Shown here: positions 28,214-36,783 of the stretch, in pieces | Numbering within the stretch: the stretch's first letter is position 1 | Layout: every line of letters begins with the position of its first letter | Source of the DNA: Lachnospiraceae bacterium A2 | Lineage (GTDB): Bacteria > Bacillota > Clostridia > Lachnospirales > Lachnospiraceae | Length of the DNA: 64,000 nt | Reading direction: 5' to 3' | Assembly: GCA_000403315.2 (NCBI GenBank) | Contig: KE159636.1 | Span: 3,064,844-3,128,843 of the forward strand | Translations under genes and position numbers: made by a program | Notes under the pieces: model-generated | Database searches by the model: none | Told to the model about the DNA's origin: nothing | The model's input: only the letters and a program-made list of their open reading frames with translations

Positions 28214-29133
28214 TGTTTTCCCTCCATATCTTTATAACTCACCATGCCTTTTTCCACCAAAAATACTGGGCGGTAGGACAGCTTTGCCTTCCGGAGCCCT
28301 TCCGCCCCGGTGTCCTCCTCCCGGTTCACATACTGGTATCCCTGGGCTTCATGGATTACAAACTGCTGGTTTATCATAGGGTATGCCCCCTGGATCCCTG
28401 CAAATGCTTTTTCAATATGCACCACAAAAGTATCCGGGTTTAACGGCTCCCCAATGGTAAATGCAAGGACTTCCCCTTCCGGCTCCGCCCGCAGCAGGCC
28501 GCCCTTTAACCCCAGTTCTTCAAACAGGCGCAGGGCATTTAAGGTAACGCACATCTCCGCCCTCTTTTCCTCGTCCTGCTCGCACTCGGCTTCTTCCCGC
28601 CATTTCAAGGCCATCTGGAAACATTCCTCAACATTCCCGGCGCCAACCGGCTCGTACACCCAGCCCGGGTAGTTCTCCTTAAATTTATTGATATGGTTCC
28701 GTTTCCCATGGAGCTTTTTCCCAGCCAGGGTGGTGAGTTTCTCTGTTTCATAGACATAATCGGCGGAATCCCGGTCATATGCGATTTGGAATCTTCCCGG
28801 ATACCACTGTTCCAGCAGGACAAATTCCTGCTGCTGCACCAAATGCATATGGAATTCTTTCTGCTGGCTTTGGAACCATTCCATCATGGCGTCCATCGCC
28901 TTTGGCACCTGCCCAATCTCCCCTGCCGGGAATGTGATGCTTGGCTCCCCGTTTTCCAATGTCCCCCGGAACACCAGCGTATCTTCCACCACGGCATAAT
29001 CCGTAGGGTATTTCCGGCTCCAAAGATAAATATTCGGGAAAACCAGTTCGCAGCTCCGGTACGTCTTCCTGTTTAAATAAGTTCCAATCAGTTCCCTGTC
29101 TTCCAATCCGATTTTCTTAAATTCGATCTCCAT
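28210..29133 (-). CDS. DUF2156 / phosphatidylglycerol lysyltransferase C-terminal-like protein
   Basis: This 307-residue soluble protein has the GNAT-like fold seen in the catalytic half of MprF-type enzymes. Visible landmarks are FPNIYLWSRKYPTDYAV, KKLHGKRNHINKFKENYPGW (the LxGKK-K/R-N-x-N-F box), FTIGEPLNPDTFVVHIEKA and YVNREEDTGAEGLRKAKLSY. The membrane flippase part of MprF is absent. ATG 29133 with AGGAG gives the normal start; upstream in-frame ATGs overlap the ABC gene. It lies 7 nt after the ABC exporter and overlaps the COG0523 ATG by 4 nt. The substrate is unknown. Confidence 0.88.
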   Translation of the reverse strand: MEIEFKKIGLEDRELIGTYLNRKTYRSCELVFPNIYLWSRKYPTDYAVVEDTLVFRGTLENGEPSITFPAGEIGQVPKAMDAMMEWFQSQQKEFHMHLVQQQEFVLLEQWYPGRFQIAYDRDSADYVYETEKLTTLAGKKLHGKRNHINKFKENYPGWVYEPVGAGNVEECFQMALKWREEAECEQDEEKRAEMCVTLNALRLFEELGLKGGLLRAEPEGEVLAFTIGEPLNPDTFVVHIEKAFAGIQGAYPMINQQFVIHEAQGYQYVNREEDTGAEGLRKAKLSYRPVFLVEKGMVSYKDMEGKQ

Positions 29134-29140
29134 AAATCTC

Positions 29141-30877
29141 CTATCCGGCAAACTGCATCTGGTAAAGCTTTGCATAAATGCCTTCTTTTTCCAATAATTC
29201 CTTGTGCGTCCCTTCTTCCTCAATCCCCGTGTCTGTAAGCACCAGAATTTTCTGTGCGTTGCGGATGGTGGACAGGCGGTGGGCAATCACAAAGGTGGTG
29301 CGGTTTTTCGCCAGTTTTTCCAAAGATTCCTGCACCACTTTTTCACTTTCATTATCCAAAGCCGAGGTTGCCTCGTCAAATATCAGTATGGGCGGATTTT
29401 TCAAAAATACCCGCGCAATGGAAAGCCTCTGTTTCTGTCCGCCGGAAAGTTTCACGCCCCGCTGCCCGATATCCGTATCGTACCCGTCCGGCAGCGCCAT
29501 GATAAATTCATGGGCATTTGCGCTTTTGGCAGCCATAATAGCTTCTTCCCTTGTGGCGCCCGGCCTGCCGTAACGGATATTGTCCATCACAGTGCCGGCA
29601 AACAGGTATACGTCCTGCTGCACAATCCCAATCTGGTCCCGCAGGCTTTTTAAGGTTACGTCCCTGATATCCTGCCCGTCAATCTTCACCGCGCCGCTTG
29701 TCACATCATAAAACCGGGGGATCAGGCTGCATAAGGTGCTCTTGCCTGCGCCGGAAGACCCTACCAGCGCCATATAGGATCCTGCCTTCACCTCCAGGTT
29801 GATGTGGTTCAGCACAGTTTCCGTATTTTCCTCGTAATGGAAAGAAACATTGTCAAAGGAAATGTCGCCTTTGACATGTTTTAACTGCACAGCTCCCGGC
29901 TTATCTGCAATGTCAGGATCAATTGCCATCATTTCCATAAAGCGTTCATACCCAGTATAGCCGTTCTGGAACTGCTCCGTAAAGTTAATCAGCTTTTTCA
30001 CCGGCTCCGTAAAAGTATTGATATACAGGAGGAAGGTAATCAAGTCCGCCACGTCCACCTGCCCGCGGGTAATCAGCACTGCGCCTGCCACCAGCACCAC
30101 AATGGTAATCAGCGTTGTCAGCGCCCCAAGGCCGGAATGGTAGCCTGCCATATAGACGTAGCTGTTTTTCTTGGCCGCCAAAAACCCCTGGTTCCCTTCC
30201 TCAAACTTGTCCAGCTCCACTTCCTCATTGGCAAAGGACTTTACGACCCGGATACCGGAAAGGTTGTCCTCAATCTGGCTGTTAATCTCTGCAATCTTCA
30301 CCCGGTTCCGCTTAAACGCCCGCTTCATCCTCCTGTTGAAATACAGGGCATACACCAGCATAATGGGCACAAAGGCAAATGCAACCATGGTGAGCTTCAC
30401 ATCAATATTCATTAATATAATGAAAGAACCCACAATCTTTATAACAGAAATCACCAAGTCTTCCGGCCCATGGTGCAAAAGCTCGCTGATGTCAAACAAA
30501 TCACTGGTAATCCTTGACATAAGCTGCCCCACCTTCTGGTTGTTGAAAAAAGAAAACGACAGCTTCTGGTAATGCCCAAAAATTTCTGCCCGCATATCGT
30601 ATTCAATCTTCGCCCCCATCACATGGCCATAATTGGAAATAAAATAGTTACAGAAGCACTCTAGCGCCACAAGCCCCAGCATCAGCACGCCAAGCCCAGC
30701 GATCCGCTCCAGCGCAGCCCCGGCCTCCATGGTAATCACATGGTTTGTAATATAGCGTACAATCAAAGGGATGGCTAACGTTACCCCTGCGCCCAGGATT
30801 GCAAAAAACATGTCCGCAAGGAATAAGGGCAGGTAAGGCTTATAATAGGATGCCAGCTTTTTTAATTTTTGTTCCAT
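29141..30877 (-). CDS. ABC exporter, fused membrane and ATPase domains (MsbA/LmrA-like)
   Basis: At 578 residues this is a half-transporter expected to act as a homodimer. Six membrane segments occupy about residues 15-310. The ATPase domain starts near 335 and carries Walker A VGSSGAGKST, Q-loop GIVQQDVYLFAG, signature LSGGQKQR, Walker B ILIFDEATSALD and H-loop AHRLST. The family exports lipids, drugs or peptides. It is the first gene of the six-gene run that ends with lepB. The transcript has a leader of about 120 nt. The substrate cannot be inferred. Confidence 0.95.
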   Translation of the reverse strand: MEQKLKKLASYYKPYLPLFLADMFFAILGAGVTLAIPLIVRYITNHVITMEAGAALERIAGLGVLMLGLVALECFCNYFISNYGHVMGAKIEYDMRAEIFGHYQKLSFSFFNNQKVGQLMSRITSDLFDISELLHHGPEDLVISVIKIVGSFIILMNIDVKLTMVAFAFVPIMLVYALYFNRRMKRAFKRNRVKIAEINSQIEDNLSGIRVVKSFANEEVELDKFEEGNQGFLAAKKNSYVYMAGYHSGLGALTTLITIVVLVAGAVLITRGQVDVADLITFLLYINTFTEPVKKLINFTEQFQNGYTGYERFMEMMAIDPDIADKPGAVQLKHVKGDISFDNVSFHYEENTETVLNHINLEVKAGSYMALVGSSGAGKSTLCSLIPRFYDVTSGAVKIDGQDIRDVTLKSLRDQIGIVQQDVYLFAGTVMDNIRYGRPGATREEAIMAAKSANAHEFIMALPDGYDTDIGQRGVKLSGGQKQRLSIARVFLKNPPILIFDEATSALDNESEKVVQESLEKLAKNRTTFVIAHRLSTIRNAQKILVLTDTGIEEEGTHKELLEKEGIYAKLYQMQFAG

Positions 30878-31005
30878 TCAAATCCCCTTTCCTGAAAAAT
30901 TCTTGATATATCGCATGCAAACTGCCAGAATTACAGTGGGACCCAGGCATTTGCATTGGGCAGCTTAAGGCCGGCTGCTGACCTGCCCTGCCGCCCGCAG
31001 GATTT

Positions 31006-31033
31006 ATTATAACACAATTACCAGTTTTTTCAA
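31006..31033 (-). promoter_or_regulatory. Sigma-A promoter of the ABC exporter operon
   Basis: TTGAAA (31028-31033), a 16-nt spacer and TATAAT (31006-31011) on the minus strand. The roughly 120-nt leader to ATG 30877 contains GC-rich self-complementary pieces (GGCAGGG, GCAGCCGGC) but no riboswitch I can name. Confidence 0.75.
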
Positions 31034-31205
31034 ATCTTTTGCCCATGCTGTATAGGTTCCCCTAATTTGGGGCTGTCCATAACATCCAGTAAATCTTGAC
31101 AACTGCTTGCCTCATGGTATACGGTACCTTCTGCCACGCCCCTTATTATAAGCTTTTCCCCGCACAATCTCAATACAATTTGTATAATATTTAATTCCTT
31201 ATTTT

Positions 31206-31325
31206 GATTAGGGTGTCAAAAGGGTGCGACGCACCCGATCTATACCATATATTGATGTGTAAATAATTTGTAATAACAATATATAGTATGAGCATAGCAC
31301 CAAAAGTGCTTTTGACACCCTAATC
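31206..31325. mobile_element. MITE-like element A (120 bp)
   Basis: Perfect 17-bp terminal inverted repeats (GATTAGGGTGTCAAAAG at 31206-31222 and its complement at 31309-31325) enclose a largely self-complementary AT-rich core with a GGGTGC-GAC-GCACCC hairpin. There is no coding capacity. Confidence 0.8.
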
Positions 31326-31351
31326 CTATTTTGCAACCAATCGTACCAAAA

Positions 31352-31450
31352 GGGGACTGTCGCACTAAGCAAAACATATACAAGATATAGCATAGAATAA
31401 TGATTTATACCAACTATATCTTGTATCAGTTTACTTAATGCGACAGCCCC
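31352..31450. mobile_element. MITE-like element B (99 bp)
   Basis: Imperfect terminal inverted repeats of about 37 bp face each other. The ends are GGGGACTGTCGCACTAAG (31352) and, from the right end inward, GGGGCTGTCGCATTAAG (31450); both arms finish with ATACAAGATATAG. A solo end with the same sequence lies at 9391-9406. It has no coding capacity. Confidence 0.8.
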
Positions 31451-31588
31451 ACTTTGCACATAAAAGCGCTCTGGAAAGCCAGCTTTTCAGACGCTTTTTG
31501 TGCAAGATGTCTGTGCTGCCAAAGGCAGCAAGACCTTTTGGCTCTATAGTATCGGCTATTATAAAAAATGGGGAAACGCAACACTATA

Positions 31589-31729
31589 GTCAAATACCCC
31601 GCAGCAAGCTACGGAGCATGACCTAGCTTGTTCTTTCCGCCCCAAGGGGCGGGGTATTTGACTCTCGCGGCATTCGCCAAATATCCGCGCGAGCGCGGCT
31701 GCTTGGCTCATTGCTCGCGGAAATAAAAT
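31589..31729 (-). repeat. Dispersed repeat R2, inverted copy
   Basis: Read on the minus strand this stretch runs TATTTCCGCGAGCAATGAG, GGATATTTGGCGAATGCCGC, CAAATACCCCGCCCCTTGGG and GCTTGCTGCGGGGTATTTGA. It parallels 36672-36780 module by module. It differs by an extra stretch between the last two modules. Confidence 0.8.
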
Positions 31730-31908
31730 TGACGGAAAGTGCCTAATCTTTTATAATTAGGGGAGAATCCTGCATGTAAAACTGCTTTGGCATACATAAA
31801 AATCCTGCTCTGGCAGGTGCAAAACCCATTTAGCATATGGCAAAGGCTTTTTACATATGGCAGGCATTCTTTGAAAACCAGCAAACCAGCATGGAAAGGA
31901 GCAACCAT

Positions 31909-32547
31909 ATGACCCCAACACAAAATTACTACGGAAACCTTGCAAAAACAACCATAAAAAACTTGGAAAAACGCCATTTCGACTGCTACTACTGCCAAAC
32001 ATCAAAAGAAGCCACAGAACTGGCTTCAAAAATGGTGCCTGCCGGCAGCACGGTATCTTTTGGCGGTTCCATGACCCTGGCAGAATCCGGCATGGGCAGC
32101 GCCCTGCGGAAACGGGAGGACATTACCTTATTAGACAGGGGCAAAGCAGGCTCCCCGGAAGAAGTAAAAGAAATCTACCACAAATCGTTACATGCAGATT
32201 ATTATTTTATGAGCAGCAACGCAATTACTGCCGACGGGGAGCTTGTGAACATTGACGGCACAGGGAACCGGGCAGCCGCTTTGATTTATGGGCCGGAGCA
32301 TGTAATTATCCTGGCTGGCATGAACAAAGTAGCCCCAACGCTGGAAGAAGCAATTTCCCGTGTGCGCAACGTGGCATCCCCCATCAATGCCCTGCGGCTG
32401 GGCCGGAACACGCCATGCGCCGCTACTGGGCTATGCTCCGACTGCCTGAGCCCAGACTGCATCTGCTCCCACACTGTCATCACAAGGAAAAGCGCGCCGG
32501 AAAAACGCATAAAGGTTATTCTGGTAGGGGAATCACTTGGTTATTAA
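31909..32547 (+). CDS. LUD-domain protein (DUF162, LutC/YkgG-like)
   Basis: The 212-residue protein belongs to the LUD (lactate-utilisation) superfamily by its pattern: SFGGSMTLAESGM near 45-60, DYYFMSSNAITADGELVNIDGTGNR, and GMNKVAPTLEEAISRVRNVA. A Cys-rich C-terminal segment follows (CAATGLCSDC, SPDCIC). Stand-alone members like this are common in Clostridia and their substrate is unproven. ATG 31909 is preferred because AAAGGAG lies 7 nt upstream. Partner genes lutA/lutB are not adjacent. Upstream DNA is filled with MITEs and an R2 repeat, and I see no clear promoter between those and the gene. Confidence 0.9.
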   Translation: MTPTQNYYGNLAKTTIKNLEKRHFDCYYCQTSKEATELASKMVPAGSTVSFGGSMTLAESGMGSALRKREDITLLDRGKAGSPEEVKEIYHKSLHADYYFMSSNAITADGELVNIDGTGNRAAALIYGPEHVIILAGMNKVAPTLEEAISRVRNVASPINALRLGRNTPCAATGLCSDCLSPDCICSHTVITRKSAPEKRIKVILVGESLGY

Positions 32548-32561
32548 ATTTAGATTTTATT

Positions 32562-32587
32562 CCCGCGGGGCACTTGCCCTCGCGGGG
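32562..32587 (+). terminator. Hairpin after the LUD gene (R2-derived)
   Basis: CCCGCGGGGC (32562-32571) pairs with GCCCTCGCGGGG (32576-32587), then TATTTGGCTTTT. The sequence looks like a shortened R2 repeat. Confidence 0.5.
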
Positions 32588-32639
32588 TATTTGGCTTTTG
32601 TCTTAAGTTTTATCCCAGGTTAATCAGCAAACGCCGGAA

Positions 32640-32663
32640 GGGGCAGGACCCTCTGCCTGCCCC
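32640..32663 (-). terminator. Hairpin after scpB
   Basis: GGGGCAGG (32640-32647) and CCTGCCCC (32656-32663) form a perfect 8-bp stem 5 nt past the scpB stop. The T-run on the minus strand is weak. Confidence 0.5.
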
Positions 32664-32667
32664 GCAT

Positions 32668-33237
32668 TTATACCTCTAATTTTAAGTTCATCTCCTCCTC
32701 CGCCTGCTGCTTGAACTCCTCCAACTGGTCTTGGTCCAGCACTGGAAGTTCTTCCAAAGACTGGACGCCAAAACTCCGTAAAAATTCTTCTGTCGTCCCG
32801 AAAAGCAGGGGCCTCCCCGGGGCATCCAGCCTTCCCAATTCACAGACTAAGTTGTATTCCACCAGCTTGTTAATAGCATGGGCACAGCTTACCCCACGGA
32901 TTTTCTCAACCTCCAATTTTGTAATCGGCTGCTTATAAGCAATAATGGAAAGGGTTTCCAAAAGCACGTCCGTCAGCACATGGCGTTTGGGCTGCTTTGC
33001 AATTTTTATCAGATATTCATATATTTCCTTTTTGGTGCATAGCTGAACCGAACCTTCAATTTCAATTATCTCAATCCCGCGGTTCCCAGACTTGTACCGT
33101 TTCATCATTTTCTGCAGTATTTCCCTGACTTCCTCCTCGCTGGCCTCCAGCACCTCCGCCAGCTTGGAAATTCCCACAGATTCCCCCATGGCAAATAAAA
33201 TCCCCTCAATAACCGCTTCTTGTTTCTCCAACTTCAT
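32668..33237 (-). CDS. scpB: Segregation and condensation protein B
   Basis: The 189-residue winged-helix protein pairs with ScpA and SMC in the bacterial condensin complex. Landmarks are IEGILFAMGESVGISKLAEV at the N-terminus, LLETLSIIAYKQPITKLEVE, IRGVSCAHAINKLVEYNLV and GRPLLFGTTEEFLRSFG. The length is typical. It follows scpA by 14 nt; AAGGAG lies 10 nt before the ATG. Confidence 0.97.
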   Translation of the reverse strand: MKLEKQEAVIEGILFAMGESVGISKLAEVLEASEEEVREILQKMMKRYKSGNRGIEIIEIEGSVQLCTKKEIYEYLIKIAKQPKRHVLTDVLLETLSIIAYKQPITKLEVEKIRGVSCAHAINKLVEYNLVCELGRLDAPGRPLLFGTTEEFLRSFGVQSLEELPVLDQDQLEEFKQQAEEEMNLKLEV

Positions 33238-33251
33238 ACTGACTGAACTCC

Positions 33252-34013
33252 TTATGCCAGCATCTGGCTTTCCCCGCTGTTCGCGTAAATCATAATGTCA
33301 TCAAAAATATGTTCCTGCAAAATATGTATTTTCCCTGTCTTTATTAATTCCAGAATTGATAAAAACGTGACAATCACTTCCATCTTCCCGCTCTGGGCTT
33401 CTAAAATCCCCCGGAAGCTGAACTGCCTGTGGGCCATGGCATACTGCTCTAAATATGCCATGCGCTCCTCCAAAGAGATTTCCTCCCGCTCAATTTTCCC
33501 AAACTTGGAGCGGATAGGGTCAATCTTATTCTCCTGCCTGCGCATAATGGATTTAAAAATATCGTTGAGTTTCCGCAGGGTAAGGCCCGAAAGCAAGTCC
33601 TGCAGGTCCACCGGCTCCTCATATTTCCTGACTTCTTCCGGTATGGTAGGCATTTTAAAGAGTGTTTTTTCCGCATCTATCTGCCTGTCCTTCAGCTCAT
33701 AGGACATGCATTTGTACATTTTATATTCCAGCAGCTTCTGCACCAGTTCTGCCCTCGGGTCTTCCTCCTGTTCCTCGGAAACCTCCTTGGGGAGCAGCAT
33801 TTTGGACTTGATATCAAGGAGGGTAGCCGCCATCACCAGAAATTCGCTTACCACATTCAGGTCCTGCCGCTGCATCTCGTTGATATACTCCATATACTGC
33901 TTTGTGATTTCCACAATGGGAATATCATAAATATTTACTTTATTCTTTTCCAGCAAATGCAGGAGCAAGTCCAAAGGACCCTCAAACACTTGCAGTTTCA
34001 CCGTCAAATCCAT
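33252..34013 (-). CDS. scpA: Segregation and condensation protein A
   Basis: This is the 253-residue kleisin subunit of the SMC-ScpAB condensin. The N-terminal motif FEGPLDLLLHLLEKNKVNIY is diagnostic, followed by DIPIVEITKQYMEYI and DLNVVSEFLVMAATLLDIKS. The C-terminal winged helix ends near FLSILELIKTGKIHILQ. It forms a two-gene operon with scpB, behind a good sigma-A promoter. Confidence 0.97.
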   Translation of the reverse strand: MDLTVKLQVFEGPLDLLLHLLEKNKVNIYDIPIVEITKQYMEYINEMQRQDLNVVSEFLVMAATLLDIKSKMLLPKEVSEEQEEDPRAELVQKLLEYKMYKCMSYELKDRQIDAEKTLFKMPTIPEEVRKYEEPVDLQDLLSGLTLRKLNDIFKSIMRRQENKIDPIRSKFGKIEREEISLEERMAYLEQYAMAHRQFSFRGILEAQSGKMEVIVTFLSILELIKTGKIHILQEHIFDDIMIYANSGESQMLA

Positions 34014-34096
34014 ATGAACCCTTCCTTAAGGACATCATCCAGCATTGTCCTGCTCAGCGCCTGCGGCTTCCAGGCGGCAAAACAGCACTATTATTT

Positions 34097-34125
34097 ATTC
34101 TACCTGTATCCGCTGCTTTTTTCAA
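34097..34125 (-). promoter_or_regulatory. Sigma-A promoter of scpA-scpB
   Basis: TTGAAA (34120-34125), a 17-nt spacer and TAGAAT (34097-34102) on the minus strand, about 85 nt before the scpA ATG. Confidence 0.75.
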
Positions 34126-34205
34126 GGGAATTTTTGTTTGAGCTTCCCTATTTTTTATAATAGCCGGTATGATAGGGCCAAAAGGCCTTGCTGGCTGCAG
34201 CCAAG

Positions 34206-35060
34206 CTATTCCGGCAGGAAGGTTACCGCCAGCAGCTCCGCCCGGTTAAAAATCCTTACGTGGAAGGTATGGGTGCCCAGTCCCCGGCTGATGATTACAT
34301 TTTTTCCATCTTCCTGGAACAAGCCCGCATCGTATTTCGGGAACCAGGTAAGCTGGGGGGATATCACGCTGCCAATCCCCGGAACCCTGATAAGCCCCCC
34401 ATGGTTATGCCCGCAGAATGCCACGTCTGCCCCCCAGCGGATGTAATGCCCTGCATATGCCGGGTTGTGGGCAAGGAGAATCTGGTACAGCCCTTCTTTC
34501 TGGGCTGGGAGGTGTTCCGTCAGGTAATCCTGTTCCAGCGGGACTATCCTGCCTTTTTCATAATAGTCCAATTCCAGCTCCAAGGCAGATAGCTGCACCC
34601 GGTTTTCCCCAAGGGAAATCTCCCGGCTTTCCGTCCCCATAACAATTACCCCTGCTTCTTTTACCTTGGACATGTATTGCATAAACAAGGGATGGTTGGC
34701 TTTTTCCGGGTTCCGCAGCCTGCTCTCATGGTTCCCATAGCTGTAATAGACTGGGGCAATCCTTGCAAGCTCCTGCAAAGCCCTCAGCGCAACCTCGTAA
34801 GTGCCGCTGTACTTCGACACCAGCATATCCCCCGGTATAAAAATTGCATTTGGATTTAATTTCCGGACTTCTTCCAGAAGCCTTCGGTTCCCCCTGCCAT
34901 AGGAGAAACCATGCATATCTGCAATCACCGCTGCGCAGGCCCGCCCTTTTAATTTTGGGGAGGAAACCCTGTATTCTGTCACCCGGAATTTCGTCAGCTC
35001 CCACTTCTGCCACAGGATATAGCATAAAACCACTGCAAGTGCAAAAAATAGAATTTTCAT
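34206..35060 (-). CDS. Membrane-anchored metallophosphoesterase (YkuE/YaeI-like)
   Basis: The 284-residue protein begins with one hydrophobic anchor (ILFFALAVVLCYILW). The calcineurin-like metal motifs follow in order: IADMHG (D-x-H), IPGDML (GD), YGNHES (GNHE), LAHNP and CGHNHGG (GHxH). The family includes enzymes acting on lipid-linked diphosphates such as UDP-diacylglucosamine, and many of unknown substrate. It is divergent from the D,D-carboxypeptidase gene. An envelope lipid role is inference. Confidence 0.93.
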   Translation of the reverse strand: MKILFFALAVVLCYILWQKWELTKFRVTEYRVSSPKLKGRACAAVIADMHGFSYGRGNRRLLEEVRKLNPNAIFIPGDMLVSKYSGTYEVALRALQELARIAPVYYSYGNHESRLRNPEKANHPLFMQYMSKVKEAGVIVMGTESREISLGENRVQLSALELELDYYEKGRIVPLEQDYLTEHLPAQKEGLYQILLAHNPAYAGHYIRWGADVAFCGHNHGGLIRVPGIGSVISPQLTWFPKYDAGLFQEDGKNVIISRGLGTHTFHVRIFNRAELLAVTFLPE

Positions 35061-35113
35061 TTAACTTTACCTTTCTTGCCTTCCCTATTATTATAATACA
35101 GTTTCCCCACAAA

Positions 35114-35175
35114 TATGATATTCCCTGTAAAAGCAGGGCTATCCTGAACATATGCCAAAAACCGGGAATATCATA
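35114..35175. promoter_or_regulatory. Perfect 12-bp inverted repeat in a divergent promoter region
   Basis: TATGATATTCCC (35114-35125) and GGGAATATCATA (35164-35175) are exact reverse complements with centres 50 bp apart. They lie between the divergent phosphoesterase and carboxypeptidase genes. A looping operator pair or a large stem are both possible. Promoters here are not clear. Confidence 0.5.
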
Positions 35176-35220
35176 CAAGCCTCCCGCTTAAACTGTTATA
35201 AAACATTTGGAGGTACTGAT

Positions 35221-36555
35221 ATGCATTGTATACTGTCTTTGTTCCTGTCTGCCTGTTTGCTGCTGCCCCCTCTGCACCCCATCCCAGAAGCCCCTGCCAT
35301 GCAGCTTTCAGAAGAAATTCCCTCTGGGCAGCCCCCGGCTTCTGATGACGCTGCAGGGCAGGCTTCCGAAGATGCCGCAGGGCAGACGCCTGATCCCAAA
35401 GATACCGCAGAACAGGCGCCTGATCCCAAAGATACTGCTGGGCAGCCATCCAGTTCCGGAACCGCTGCCGGGGAACTCACTGTTTCCGCCCCTTCTGTTG
35501 TATTGATGGAGGCCTCCACTGGCCAAGTCATTTATGAAAAGGAAGGGCACACTTCACTCCATCCGGCCAGCATCACGAAAATTATGACAATGATCCTGAT
35601 TTTTGACGCGCTGGAAGAAGGGAAAATATCCTTAGAGGACACTGTTACCGTATCGGAATACGCTGCCAGCATGGGTGGCTCCCAAGTATTTCTGGAACCC
35701 GGGGAAACCCAGACTGTGGAAACCATGCTGAAATGCATTTCGGTTGCAAGCGCTAATGATGCCTGTGTTGCCATGGCCGAGCACATCTGGGGCAGCGAGC
35801 AGGAATTTGTGGCACAGATGAACCAGCGGGCAAAAGGCCTTGGCATGGAGGACACCACCTTCGTCAACTGCTGCGGCCTTGACGTGGATGGGCATATGAC
35901 AACGGCCTATGACGTTGCCCTGATGTCCCGGGAACTGATTGGCAAATACCCACAGATACATGATTACTGCACCATCTGGATGGAAAACATCACCCATGTG
36001 ACCCGGCGGGGCTCCTCGGAATTCGGCCTTACCAACACCAACAAGCTAATCCGCCAATACCCTTACGCCACCGGGCTGAAAACAGGCTCCACCTCCCAGG
36101 CAAAATACTGCGTTTCCGCCACTGCCGAAAAGGACGGCATGAAGCTGATTGCAGTCATTATGGCTGCGCCGGACCATAAAGTCCGTTTCCAGGACGCCAC
36201 CGCCCTGCTGAACTATGGGTTTGGGAAATGCCAGGTGTACAAGGATGAAAACAAAGATAAGCTGCCCAGCCTTGCGATCCAGGGAGGCGTGGAGGACAGC
36301 TCCCCCTTGGCTTATGAATCTGGCTTCACCTATCTGGACGTGGCAGGTTCTGATTTATCCGCTATCACCAAGGAACTGGATCTCCCGGAATCTGCAGATG
36401 CGCCCGTAAAAAAGGGGGAGCCTGCCGGAAAAGCTGTCTACAAATTAAACGGGAAAGAAATCGGCTCCGTCAGCATCCTTTACGAAAAGGATGTAAAAGA
36501 AGCTCTGTTCAAGGATTATTTCCTGAAAATTCTGGAAGAATTCCTGCTTTGCTAA
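35221..36555 (+). CDS. D-alanyl-D-alanine carboxypeptidase, S11 family (DacF/PBP5-like)
   Basis: This is a 444-residue low-molecular-weight penicillin-binding protein that trims the terminal D-Ala of peptidoglycan stem peptides. A signal peptide (about 1-20) is followed by a linker of imperfect 11-residue repeats rich in AGQ, DPKDTA. The S11 domain has the catalytic SITK (Ser117, Lys120), SANDAC (SxN) and LKTGST (KTG). A C-terminal PBP5_C-like beta domain covers about 345-444. ATG 35221 is chosen because GGAGG lies 7 nt upstream and the signal peptide starts there. No C-terminal amphipathic anchor is obvious beyond LFKDYFLKILEEFLL, which could serve as one. Confidence 0.95.
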   Translation: MHCILSLFLSACLLLPPLHPIPEAPAMQLSEEIPSGQPPASDDAAGQASEDAAGQTPDPKDTAEQAPDPKDTAGQPSSSGTAAGELTVSAPSVVLMEASTGQVIYEKEGHTSLHPASITKIMTMILIFDALEEGKISLEDTVTVSEYAASMGGSQVFLEPGETQTVETMLKCISVASANDACVAMAEHIWGSEQEFVAQMNQRAKGLGMEDTTFVNCCGLDVDGHMTTAYDVALMSRELIGKYPQIHDYCTIWMENITHVTRRGSSEFGLTNTNKLIRQYPYATGLKTGSTSQAKYCVSATAEKDGMKLIAVIMAAPDHKVRFQDATALLNYGFGKCQVYKDENKDKLPSLAIQGGVEDSSPLAYESGFTYLDVAGSDLSAITKELDLPESADAPVKKGEPAGKAVYKLNGKEIGSVSILYEKDVKEALFKDYFLKILEEFLLC

Positions 36556-36622
36556 ACATAGCCTTGCCCATATCACCATTTGCCTTCCAATAACCTGCCG
36601 CGATAGCTATAGGAGCCAAATA

Positions 36623-36648
36623 CCCCACTGCTTTACCGGGCAGTGGGG
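36623..36648 (+). terminator. Hairpin downstream of the carboxypeptidase gene
   Basis: CCCCACTG (36623-36630) and CAGTGGGG (36641-36648) form a perfect 8-bp stem. A T-run (ttttttt) follows only some 25 nt later, in the R2 repeat. Confidence 0.45.
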
Positions 36649-36671
36649 CAGCCAGCATAAAATTGCCCTAT

Positions 36672-36780
36672 TTTTTTATTCCCGCGAGCAATGAGGAAAA
36701 CAGCCATGCTTGCATGGATATTTGACGAATGCCGCGAGGGGCAAATACCCCGCCCCTTGGGCTTGCTGCGGGGTATTTGA
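36672..36780 (+). repeat. Dispersed repeat R2
   Basis: The modules are TATTCCCGCGAGCAATGAGG, GGATATTTGACGAATGCCGC, CAAATACCCCGCCCCTTGGG and GCTTGCTGCGGGGTATTTGA, in that order. The last two make a CAAATACCCCGC / GCGGGGTATTTG palindrome. An inverted copy lies at 31589-31729 and fragments at 9366 and 32562. It abuts the cls stop codon and could act as its terminator. Confidence 0.8.
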
Positions 36781-36783
36781 TTT

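Noticed and set aside
31096..31123. Plus-strand TTGACA-16-TATACG promoter-like sequence
   Set aside because: No gene follows before the MITE elements and the LUD gene is 800 bp away. It might be the stranded LUD promoter, but nothing supports that directly.
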